NCBI GenBank assembly: GCA_007132585.1
Contig: SLOJ01000221.1
Span: 1 to 32,576 of the forward strand
Length of the DNA stretch: 32,576 bases
Reading direction: 5' to 3'
Origin: Bacteroidales bacterium
GTDB lineage: Bacteria > Bacteroidota > Bacteroidia > Bacteroidales > UBA7960
Translations under genes and position numbers: made by a program
The notes under the pieces: generated by a model
What the model saw: the letters and a program-made list of their open reading frames with translations, nothing else
Databases searched by the model: none
Told to the model about the DNA's origin: nothing
In this document: piece after piece, positions 26,255-32,576 of the stretch
How the letters are laid out: each line of letters begins with the position of its first letter
Numbering within the stretch: the stretch's first letter is position 1

Positions 26255-26262
26255 CAAAGTTA
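26255..26262 (-). promoter_or_regulatory. Candidate -7 box for the receiver gene
   Basis: The minus strand reads TAACTTTG, a perfect TAnnTTTG, 66 bases before the ATG at 26188. Confidence 0.45.
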
Positions 26263-26396
26263 AATATTTAGCAGAGTAAATTACATATGAACTCAATATG
26301 ATATACGATGTAAAGGTATTTAAAAAAAAGGAAACCTGTTATTTTTTAGCTTGAATATTTTTAAGAGAAACCCTGAAGTTTTACGAAATAAATTCA

Positions 26397-26483
26397 CGTA
26401 GTTCTACGGTTTTTAATGGATTCACGCCTTTTTATTTTTATCATGAATTTCAGGATGATTTAAAAACGTAAATCATTTTTACG
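26397..26483 (+). promoter_or_regulatory. Cluster of CGTA/TACG inverted repeats upstream of the helical-protein operon
   Basis: CGTAG-TT-CTACG (26397-26408) is a 12-base palindrome with a two-base centre, and CGTAAA-tcatt-TTTACG (26467-26483) has a 6-bp stem with a five-base loop. A further TACG lies at 26382-26385. The second repeat ends 42 bases before the ATG at 26526. They look like paired half-sites for a DNA-binding regulator, but no regulator is known here. Confidence 0.3.
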
Positions 26484-26525
26484 ATGTTTTAATCTGTTTT
26501 TATTTAAAAAACCAAAATAACAGGG

Positions 26526-28238
26526 ATGAGTTTTACCAACAACCAGCACAAAACAACTAAAACTTACGGCGATAAAAGATTGCAGGAAACCTTTTCAGGC
26601 ATTGATTTTGACTTAAAACACCTTAAGCAATTTTCATTTGATTGTTTTTTTAAAATTAATCATACCCTTAAAACAAACAGAAAGAAAGCCGAAGAATTGA
26701 TTTTAGATGTTTTGAATATTTATCAGCTCATAAGGGAAACAGGTAACTCTGGCTCGCTTAAAAAAATTCAGGAAAATATAGCAATGGTCAGGGATGGTTT
26801 TTCAGGACTGGAAACAGAAATTGAAGATACAATTCAAACGCTTGATAATGTTCAAAAGGATGTGGCCATTATGTATTCACCTTTCCGGTTTATAACACAA
26901 AACATGTCTAAACTGGATGAACTTTTATCAGAAATAAAGCTTACAAATATTTTCAAAGACCGCAGCTCTAAAAGTTTTACTGAAGATGAGGCATTAAAGA
27001 TTCATTCTGTAATTCAAAAGGTTAAGCATAGCAGTCCGGTATTTGAAGAAAACATTTATAACATTGAGCAACATTTAGGAAATATAAATGCGGAATTGAC
27101 TCAACTTAAAAACTTTTTTGCCGAAGAGTTGCCTGAAACCTTGAATCAGCTTGATGAATTTATCAATTCTGTTTCAATAAGAAACAAACAAATCTCAAGA
27201 AAACAGGAAGATACAGAGGCCCAGGTGATGGCACTCAGGAGCCTGGTGGTTCGTATTGTTGAAAATCTTGAATACAGAAACCTTATCAATACACGCCTGA
27301 ATCACATTCAGGAAACACAAAAGATGGTGGTGTACGATCTTTATCACTCAAGTGTAAAAGGTGCTCAGAACCTCGGGAATACATTGTACCATGAAATTGC
27401 TAAAATTAATAATACCCAAACAGAGCGTCTTCTTTTTACCAACAAAGAGTTTAAGGATTCTGTAAATCATATCTCACGGATTATTTTCCAGGCAGGGGAG
27501 AAAATGGAAATGATAATAAAACCCTTGAATGAAAACGATGATCAGCAACCCATGAATTCAGTTTTTGGAAAATATGGTATTGAATTTGATAAGTTTCTTG
27601 AAAAAAATTCCTGCATGGTCGATAAATACCATCGCATTACAAAGGATATGGCGCTCATATACAATATATTCAATGAGCTGTTTATTAAATTCAAAGAACT
27701 TGAACGGATGGAAAATTCAGTTGAGCAGAAAGTAATAGACCGAATTAGCTACGGTAATCTGCTTATTAGTGAAGATGAAAAAACAGCAACCCTTGCACAG
27801 CAGATACTTAAATGTTATGCCGATAATCATATTGAAAAACATAAACTCTACACTTTATTTAATGAATCTATCCAGGTTCTTAAAGAATTTATTGAAAAAA
27901 GATCCATAGGGTTATTTGGTAAAAAAGGGCTTGATTTTACAAGAATAAAACTGGAAGAATTAATTAAAGATTACAACGGATTACAACTTAAACTCAGGGA
28001 AGAAGAAAGCCTGAAAAGTGATGTGTTTTCAAAAAATGCAGAATTTGTTGCTACTTGTAAAACCGAAGCCGGGAAACTTAGCAGGTATAATTTTCCGGAA
28101 AATATTCTTACTAATGTAATTGAAAGGTTTGATAACCTCAATATGATTGTAAAAAAAGCCAAACCAAAAATGTTGCAGAGTAATTTACAGGAGTCGATGG
28201 AGAATGAAGCTGCGAATATTTCATTTACAGCAAGATAA
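26526..28238 (+). CDS. Large helical/coiled-coil protein of unknown family
   Basis: 570 residues, family not recognised. No signal peptide and no membrane helix, so it is probably cytoplasmic. Nearly the whole sequence has amphipathic heptad-like helix character: long stretches at about 55-130, 165-260, 290-420 and 440-560. It is rich in Lys, Glu, Asn, Gln, Ile and Leu with few Gly or Pro. I see no HisKA, HATPase, Walker or receptor methylation motif, and the highly conserved MCP hairpin tip is absent. It leads a run of three co-directional genes with STAS-like and Hpt-like products. A scaffold or structural element of a signalling complex is the natural guess from these neighbours, but it is inference. 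ATG at 26526 is the first in-frame Met. Its end overlaps the longer alternative start of the next gene. Confidence 0.75.
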   Translation: MSFTNNQHKTTKTYGDKRLQETFSGIDFDLKHLKQFSFDCFFKINHTLKTNRKKAEELILDVLNIYQLIRETGNSGSLKKIQENIAMVRDGFSGLETEIEDTIQTLDNVQKDVAIMYSPFRFITQNMSKLDELLSEIKLTNIFKDRSSKSFTEDEALKIHSVIQKVKHSSPVFEENIYNIEQHLGNINAELTQLKNFFAEELPETLNQLDEFINSVSIRNKQISRKQEDTEAQVMALRSLVVRIVENLEYRNLINTRLNHIQETQKMVVYDLYHSSVKGAQNLGNTLYHEIAKINNTQTERLLFTNKEFKDSVNHISRIIFQAGEKMEMIIKPLNENDDQQPMNSVFGKYGIEFDKFLEKNSCMVDKYHRITKDMALIYNIFNELFIKFKELERMENSVEQKVIDRISYGNLLISEDEKTATLAQQILKCYADNHIEKHKLYTLFNESIQVLKEFIEKRSIGLFGKKGLDFTRIKLEELIKDYNGLQLKLREEESLKSDVFSKNAEFVATCKTEAGKLSRYNFPENILTNVIERFDNLNMIVKKAKPKMLQSNLQESMENEAANISFTAR

Positions 28239-28266
28239 TGAGAATTTGTTTACGAAAATTTTTGAT

Positions 28267-28581
28267 ATGCAAAGTTTAAAGATAAGTTTAATCGAAAAAA
28301 AAAGCCCCGATGGCATGTGTCTTCAAATAATTTTTGAAGGTATGCTTACTTTGCAGAATGCTGAACAAATTAAAGAAAAAATAACAAAGGCATCCGGTGA
28401 ATTCGACTCATTTGATTTTATAACGCAGCAGGTAACTGCTATTGATGTGTCATTTTTGAAAATCATTAAATCTTTTAAAGATTTCCTTGAGAAACAGGGG
28501 AAAAAAGTAAATGTAAAACTGGATTTACCTTTCGATTCAGAAAGGTTTTTATGCAATGCCGGAATCATTTTCCCGTTATAA
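28267..28581 (+). CDS. STAS-domain-like protein
   Basis: 104 residues, a single STAS-like (SpoIIAA-type) domain: beta strand (CLQIIFEGML), helix (TLQNAEQIKEKITKAS), strand (FDFITQQVTAID), the loop DVSFLKIIKSFKDFLEKQGK, strand (VNVKLDL), and a last helix. In anti-sigma-factor antagonists the loop reads D-S-S-G with a phosphorylated Ser. Here it reads Asp60-Val61-Ser62-Phe63, so the first Ser is Val and the Gly is missing; Ser62 could only be a substitute. The domain may therefore bind a partner without being phospho-switched. I start at the ATG 28267, which begins directly at the domain; an ATG at 28204 would add 21 residues and overlap the preceding gene by 35 bases. STAS assignment is by pattern. 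Confidence 0.65.
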   Translation: MQSLKISLIEKKSPDGMCLQIIFEGMLTLQNAEQIKEKITKASGEFDSFDFITQQVTAIDVSFLKIIKSFKDFLEKQGKKVNVKLDLPFDSERFLCNAGIIFPL

Positions 28582-28625
28582 TTATTAATTTTATGGTTTA
28601 TAATTTATTCCATTCAAAAGTTGGT

Positions 28626-28994
28626 ATGAAATCATATTCAGATATAGAGATGCTTGATCATAACATGTTAGAGATGCTGAACTCCTGCGCTGATGGGAAT
28701 GAAGAACTGATCGATGAAATATTAGATTCTTTTTCACCTGAAGCGGATGAATTGCTGGAATCCATCAAAGAATCGGTTAAAAAAGATGATATGGAGTTGC
28801 TGAGAAAATCATCACATGCACTTGCAGGTATTTGTGGATCTGTTGGTGCAAGTCGCCTGCAGCAAATAGCCACTGATATTGAAAATGCTGTTAAAACCGG
28901 AAACAATCAAACTGCCCTGGAAACTACTGCAGAGCTATATCCCAACTATACCCTTCTTATAAAAGAAATTGCAAAATACCAGGAATCTAAATAA
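28626..28994 (+). CDS. Histidine phosphotransfer (Hpt) domain protein
   Basis: 122 residues, a stand-alone Hpt domain. The phosphotransfer motif SSHALAGICGSVGA has His64 at the expected place, in a four-helix-bundle pattern with helices LDHNMLEMLNSCAD, EELIDEILDSFSPEADELLESIKES and the C-terminal helix. The canonical Lys after the His (HxLKG) is Ala here (HALAG), and the GxxxGxxxL geometry is otherwise kept. Hpt proteins pass phosphate between a hybrid kinase receiver and a final receiver; here the obvious partner is the CheY-like protein at 25820. No kinase lies in this cluster. The start is uncertain: ATGs at 28551 and 28593 are in frame, but 28626 begins just before the domain and avoids overlapping the STAS gene. 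Confidence 0.85.
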   Translation: MKSYSDIEMLDHNMLEMLNSCADGNEELIDEILDSFSPEADELLESIKESVKKDDMELLRKSSHALAGICGSVGASRLQQIATDIENAVKTGNNQTALETTAELYPNYTLLIKEIAKYQESK

Positions 28995-29016
28995 TTCTTC
29001 TCTTTCCTAAATAAAT

Positions 29017-29760
29017 TCATAAAAACGGATGAAAATCACGGGTCAGATTTATATATTCTGGAGTAAATTTGTGTCTTTTTTCTGTTTCTATACATACAGT
29101 CTTTCCCTTTACTTTCTGCTGATACTTTTTTGAGTAGATTGTAATAATTCTCCCGGGCGGGTGAGCGGTCGAAGGTTTTATAATTAGCCTTTCATTGGGA
29201 AAGAGATTATTCTCTGAAGCTTTTTTATCGTTTACTTCCATCATAACATATGGGAAAATAACAATCAGTTTTCCTTTCGTATCCAAAAGTCTTTCTGAAT
29301 GAAAAAAAAGCTCATTAAAACTGAGTGTTTCGGTATGTCGGGCACGGGTCCGATCATGATTTGAACTTTTCATGCCGTTTTCAAAGAATGGAGGATTACA
29401 CACAATTAAATCATATGTAATGTTTTCAGTTGGATAGAATTCCTGAACGGGTCTGTTATAAACACTAAACAGTTGTGGCCACGGGCTTTCTGTAAAGTTT
29501 TGCGCTGCCTGCTCTGCTGCACCTTTATCAATTTCAATGGCGTGAATTGAAGCCATGGTTTTTTGGGCTATCATAAGAGAGATGAGTCCGCAACCGGTTC
29601 CTATATCCAATACCCGTTTTGCCTTGAGGCCAGATGCAAAAGCTCCCAGCAATACACCATCTGTGCCTATTTTCATAGCACTTCGGCTGTCAGTCAAGGA
29701 GAACTTTTTAAACTTAAATTGTCCTTTCTTTGCGGAGGGTTTATTCTTCAGGGTTTTCAC
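29017..29760 (-). CDS. tRNA1(Val) (adenine(37)-N6)-methyltransferase family (TrmN6/YfiC)
   Basis: About 247 residues, Rossmann-type SAM-dependent methyltransferase. Seen: the family opening FKFKKFSLTDSRSAMKIGTDG, motif I LDIGTGCGLIS (SAM loop, residues about 51-61), motif II IHAIEIDKG, and the adenine-N6 catalytic signature NPPF at residues 122-125. This match to the TrmN6/YfiC group, including its MKxGTDGVLLGA segment, is good. The usual product is N6-methyladenosine at position 37 of tRNA1(Val). The start is likely the GTG at 29760, overlapping the rimM end by 20 bases; a TTG at 29775 is the alternative. Its place next to rimM and rpsP fits an RNA-modification role and the last position of an operon. 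Confidence 0.85.
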   Translation of the reverse strand: MKTLKNKPSAKKGQFKFKKFSLTDSRSAMKIGTDGVLLGAFASGLKAKRVLDIGTGCGLISLMIAQKTMASIHAIEIDKGAAEQAAQNFTESPWPQLFSVYNRPVQEFYPTENITYDLIVCNPPFFENGMKSSNHDRTRARHTETLSFNELFFHSERLLDTKGKLIVIFPYVMMEVNDKKASENNLFPNERLIIKPSTAHPPGRIITIYSKKYQQKVKGKTVCIETEKRHKFTPEYINLTRDFHPFL

Positions 29761-30286
29761 TGAGGTAAATATCAATTAATCCTTCCGGTGCATCAATAAA
29801 GATAATCCTGTTTTTTTTGTCAACTTTCTCTATAAAATCATCCTTCACAGGAATAAGGATATCTTTATCCATAAACCGGATCTCGAAAAGTGGATTCCCC
29901 GGATAGTCAAGGACTCTGGTTACTTTACCAATATTGCCTTTTTCCTTGTCGTTGACTTCAAACCCTTCTATTTCGTGAAAGTAGAAAGCATTACCATCGA
30001 GTTGAGGCAGGAGATCCAGGGGCAGAAAAAGTTCGCAACCCGATATTGACAACGCATCTTCTTCATTGTCAATATCGTGAAATTTAATTGTCAGCTGATT
30101 GGTTTTATTGCGCAATTCTGTACGTTCAGCAAAAAAAGGTACCAGCTTTCCCCGTATGTCAATAAAAACAGATTCCAGGGTTTTATAGTATTCAGGATCG
30201 TCAGCGTCAATATAAATAACAACTTCACCTTTGTATCCAAGGGGCTTGATGATTTTCCCTAGGTAAAAACATTTTTCTTTTTGCAT
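29741..30286 (-). CDS. rimM: Ribosome maturation factor RimM
   Basis: About 181 residues, normal RimM length. Binds ribosomal protein uS19 and helps 30S head assembly and 16S rRNA processing. Two domains are seen: N-terminal RimM beta-barrel with LGKIIKPLGYKGEVVIY near the start, and a C-terminal PRC-barrel with YFHEIEGFEV, GKVTRVLDYPGNPLFEI and ILIPVKDDFIEKVDKKNRIIFID. The N-terminal motif is best matched when translation starts at the ATG 30286; the TTG at 30298 would add four extra residues. It lies 86 bases after rpsP, as in many bacteria, and overlaps the methyltransferase gene, so the three form one transcript. Confidence 0.93.
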   Translation of the reverse strand: MQKEKCFYLGKIIKPLGYKGEVVIYIDADDPEYYKTLESVFIDIRGKLVPFFAERTELRNKTNQLTIKFHDIDNEEDALSISGCELFLPLDLLPQLDGNAFYFHEIEGFEVNDKEKGNIGKVTRVLDYPGNPLFEIRFMDKDILIPVKDDFIEKVDKKNRIIFIDAPEGLIDIYLSENPEE

Positions 30287-30315
30287 GCTAAAAGACAATT
30301 GGTCTATATGTAAAG

Positions 30316-30346
30316 AAACCTGCCAGGTTTATATCCTGACAGGTTT
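30316..30346 (-). terminator. Hairpin between rpsP and rimM, possible attenuator
   Basis: AAACCTG (30316-30322), one unpaired base, CAGG, a seven-base loop, CCTG, one unpaired base, CAGGTTT (30340-30346): an 11-bp stem with one internal mismatch. No clear T-run follows on the minus strand, so complete termination is doubtful. It may lower rimM expression relative to rpsP, or stabilise the rpsP mRNA end. Confidence 0.45.
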
Positions 30347-30372
30347 GCACTGTGTAAATCAGAAGTTTTTTA

Positions 30373-31245
30373 CTATTCTTCTTTCTTATCTTCAGATTCC
30401 TTATCAGCCTTGGCATCTTCAGTGCTTTCCGGCTTCTTTGCGGAAGTATCCTTTTCAGTTTTTTCGGTCTTCTTTTCAGGAGAATCCTTTTCAGTTTTTT
30501 CTTCCTTTGCCTTAGGTGCATCCTTTTCAGCTTTTTTATCTTCAGGTGCATCCTTTTCAGCTTTTTCTTCCTTCTGCTCAGGTGCATCTTCTTCCGCTTT
30601 TTCAGCTTTCGCTGCAGTTACATCCTGTTTGGTGCTCTCCTTCTTTTCAGCAGCAGGTTTCTCTGTTGCGGCTTCTTTTGGAGTTGATTCTTCTTTAGGA
30701 GCTTCTTCTTTAGGAGCTGCTTCTTTAGGAGCTTCTTCTTCTATAACTTCTTCAGTGCTTTCCTCAGCTTTTTCTTCCTGTACTTCGGCAGCTTTCTTTT
30801 TAGCCAGAGCTTCAGCACGAGCTTCATTAACTTTCCGTTCATCTTCCAGGCGCTTTTTCTTCAACTCTTTTTCTGAGAGCTCAGCGTCTTTGGTAATCTG
30901 CTCAACCTTAGCGGTTTTATCTTTCAGCCAGGTCTGGAATTTTTCCTTTGCCTCTTCTTCTGAATGAGCTCCTTTTTTAACACCTCTTAAAAGGTGGTCC
31001 ATCATCAAAACTCCTTCTCTGGATAGAATAAAGCGGGCTGTTTCAGTGGGTTGCGCACCTACCTGTACCCAGTAAAGTGCACGATCAAAATCGATGTTAA
31101 TGGTAGCTGGATCTGTTGTTGGATCATAAGTGCCAAGTCTTTCAATAAACTTTCCGTCACGTGGTGCACGACCATCCGCAATTACCAAATGATAAAAAGG
31201 TTGTCCCTTTTTACCTTTTCTCTGTAGTCTGATTCTTGCTGGCAT
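30373..31245 (-). CDS. rpsP: 30S ribosomal protein bS16 with a long charged C-terminal tail
   Basis: 290 residues. The first about 90 residues are bS16: [61 protein letters not shown] and the LLRGV end are all family hallmarks. bS16 is about 80-90 residues in most bacteria, and Bacteroidota versions usually carry an extension to roughly 180. Here the extension is about 200 residues: a helical Lys/Glu-rich segment (about 95-150) and then a low-complexity tail made almost only of Lys, Glu, Ala, Asp, Pro and Thr, with repeats such as EKDAP and APKEE. It should be disordered and highly charged. Its presence on every ribosome would be notable. The ATG at 31245 is certain. The 244-base gap 31246-31489 is divergent and AT-rich; no clear promoter seen. 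Confidence 0.96.
   Translation of the reverse strand: MPARIRLQRKGKKGQPFYHLVIADGRAPRDGKFIERLGTYDPTTDPATINIDFDRALYWVQVGAQPTETARFILSREGVLMMDHLLRGVKKGAHSEEEAKEKFQTWLKDKTAKVEQITKDAELSEKELKKKRLEDERKVNEARAEALAKKKAAEVQEEKAEESTEEVIEEEAPKEAAPKEEAPKEESTPKEAATEKPAAEKKESTKQDVTAAKAEKAEEDAPEQKEEKAEKDAPEDKKAEKDAPKAKEEKTEKDSPEKKTEKTEKDTSAKKPESTEDAKADKESEDKKEE
30440..30760 (-). repeat. Degenerate Lys/Glu/Ala/Pro coding repeat in the bS16 tail
   Basis: The DNA reads as imperfect units on the plus strand built around GCATCCTTTTCAGCTTTT and TTCTTCTTTAGGAGCT, roughly 27-42 bases apart. In protein these give AEKDAP and APKEE units. Unit boundaries are degenerate, so copy number is not stated exactly. Confidence 0.6.
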
Positions 31246-31489
31246 TTTTTAAAAAATTGATTTTTATGAATATTAATTGAATTTAGGGGTGCAAATTTCC
31301 GACTTTTTTTTCAAATAAAAAAGTTTATTTAAAGTATTATTTCTATTTCCCGATTGCCAGTCAGGCACGATCAAAAAAAAAACAATCTTATGAGCCAATT
31401 TCATTAAAAATCTTGTATTGGTAGATTAACACGGTTTTTCATTTGCCGAAAAATTATTTCAAAGTGATTATTCACCTCATCTGAATGTT

Positions 31490-32576
31490 ATGGATAATGT
31501 AATGTTAAGTGTAAAGGTATTAGGTATTTTTCTGATTTTAAAAATTTTACCATTACCGTTATTTTCTCAGGTTATAGATATACAGGTTGTACCGCCTCAA
31601 AAGCTGGATTTTCAATTATACGAATTATGGTATGTAACTGCAATTAATAATTCATCAGAACCGGTAAACGGGTTTTTTGAGGCTACCGTTTATCAGTCAG
31701 GAAATGTTGTTGCTCATGCCAGAAGTGCACCGGTAAATTTACCTTCAGGGGTAACGGTATTCAACTACAGAAATTACCAGCTTCTTGAGCCAATAAGGAA
31801 TATAAGGATAGATAGAAAGTTCGAGGAATACATTATCCGCAATAATTCTTTACCTCCAGGTGAATACGAAATTTGCATCAAATTCTTTCTTTTACCTGAA
31901 GAAGAGCAAGCTGCTGAAAGATGCTATTTTATTAATTCTGATAAAATTATACCGCCGGCATTAATCAATCCACCCAATAAAACCATTGTTAAAGAGTTGC
32001 GGCAAATGTTTGTATGGTCACCGGCAAGCGGTACGGCTATTCAGCATAATCTGAATTATGAACTAACTGTTGTAGAAATTCTGGGGGGGCAATCCGGAAT
32101 TGCGGCAATTCAATCAAATCGTCCGTATTTTTTTGCAGAAAATCTTACTTCCCCCATGATTGTATATCCGGCAGCTGCCCGTCCTTTTCGCGAAGGATCA
32201 TATTATGCCTGGCAGGTAAAAGCTCTTTCAGGCTCTTTGATAGTTGCCGAAAGTGAAGTCTGGATTTTCAGGTTTCAGCAATTTTCAGAAGAAGATGATG
32301 AAGATGAAGAGGAGCAAACTGATACCACAGCCGTTGCAGATTTTTGGGAAAAACAATTTTATACACTGGAAACTTCCATTCAGCCTGGTTTTTATTCTCC
32401 GAACACAGATATACTTTATTTCACCTGGTTTAATCCTTACAGGGAAGAACAACCCGATATCAGCATTTTAGATAATCATGGAAATGAAATTTTTACCGCT
32501 CCTTTAGAGGCAATTCAAAACCATGGACTGAATTTCAACAGTTTGAATTTACTCGAGATTCCACAGTTAAATGCCG
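31490..32576 (+). CDS. Secreted Ig-like surface protein (3' end beyond window)
   Basis: Open to the right edge, at least 362 residues. The N-terminus is a signal peptide (hydrophobic VLGIFLILKILPLPLF, cut near FSQ). The mature part is beta-rich: about residues 28-140 hold a domain with LYELWYVTAINNSSEPVNGFFEATVY, and about 160-260 a second with QMFVWSPASGTAIQHNLNYEL and PFREGSYYAWQVKA, resembling Ig/fibronectin-like segments of long Bacteroidota surface proteins; a similarity to the TANFOR-type proteins of Tannerella is a memory-based guess. A short acidic spacer (EEDDEDEEEQTD) precedes a third segment. It is likely the start of a long multi-domain exported protein. The start could also be the ATG at 31502, which removes the Asp from the signal peptide n-region. 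Confidence 0.7.
   Translation, partial: MDNVMLSVKVLGIFLILKILPLPLFSQVIDIQVVPPQKLDFQLYELWYVTAINNSSEPVNGFFEATVYQSGNVVAHARSAPVNLPSGVTVFNYRNYQLLEPIRNIRIDRKFEEYIIRNNSLPPGEYEICIKFFLLPEEEQAAERCYFINSDKIIPPALINPPNKTIVKELRQMFVWSPASGTAIQHNLNYELTVVEILGGQSGIAAIQSNRPYFFAENLTSPMIVYPAAARPFREGSYYAWQVKALSGSLIVAESEVWIFRFQQFSEEDDEDEEEQTDTTAVADFWEKQFYTLETSIQPGFYSPNTDILYFTWFNPYREEQPDISILDNHGNEIFTAPLEAIQNHGLNFNSLNLLEIPQLNA

Larger units (their letters stand above)
26189..26525. other. 337-base intergenic region between the receiver gene and the helical-protein operon
   Basis: AT-rich and without a credible open reading frame. It holds the receiver-gene -7 box at 26255-26262 and, in the half nearer the helical-protein gene, a cluster of five TACG/CGTA motifs within about 100 bases, including two inverted repeats (listed separately). 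No perfect TAnnTTTG faces the 26526 gene. Confidence 0.7.

Noticed and set aside
30410-30967. A 185-codon plus-strand frame, Ser/Ala/Phe-rich, opposite the rpsP tail
   Set aside because: It is the mirror of the Lys/Glu-rich low-complexity coding repeat. It has no recognisable domain, and rpsP on the other strand is certain.

Overview
The window reads as chromosomal DNA of an AT-rich member of the Bacteroidota, probably a Bacteroidales/Marinilabiliales-type organism. This is an inference from gene content and signals. Nine intergenic gaps carry the Bacteroidota -7 promoter box TAnnTTTG in the right orientation, and I see no Shine-Dalgarno-like sites. Lineage-typical genes include a FeoA-FeoB fusion with a small Cys-rich partner, a PorT-like barrel, a DUF349 repeat protein, a baeRF-like protein, a bS16 with a long C-terminal tail, and several SPII lipoproteins. 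I found no tRNA, rRNA, CRISPR array, IS element or prophage gene. Most of the window is ordinary core chromosome.

Layout. 1-4193 (minus): a left-truncated hybrid histidine kinase and a RecQ helicase. 4302-6292 (plus): a secreted ankyrin-repeat protein with a predicted beta-barrel C-terminus, then a small lipoprotein. 6250-9010 (minus): the ferrous-iron uptake operon feoAB plus a FeoB-associated Cys-rich membrane protein. 9293-14649 (plus): dxs, a ZupT-like ZIP transporter, a YbgC-like thioesterase, an OsmC-like protein, a CoA-binding protein and a PLP-dependent sulfur amino-acid enzyme. 14841-17736 (plus): the DUF349 protein and an outer-membrane barrel. 17899-19113 (minus): a LolC/E-type permease. 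19318-20388 (plus) and 20443-23037 (minus): a baeRF-like protein and clpB, converging on a shared terminator. 23392-24609 (plus): a dicarboxylate/amino-acid symporter. 24684-25769: two lipoproteins. 25820-28994: a small signalling cluster. 29017-31245 (minus): rpsP, rimM and a TrmN6-type methyltransferase, a translation cluster. 31490 to the right edge (plus): a truncated secreted protein.

The best candidate for something undescribed is 25820-28994. A stand-alone CheY-like receiver diverges from a three-gene run encoding a 570-residue helical protein of unknown family, a STAS-like protein without the usual phospho-serine, and a stand-alone Hpt protein. Together they look like the parts of a phosphorelay or partner-switch that lacks its own kinase; the hybrid kinase at the left edge is one possible donor. 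Further points of interest are the ankyrin/beta-barrel fusion, the very long charged tail on bS16, the GCT-repeat lipoprotein, and the baeRF-like gene beside clpB. Function assignments rest on recognised motifs and remembered family features; no database search was run.
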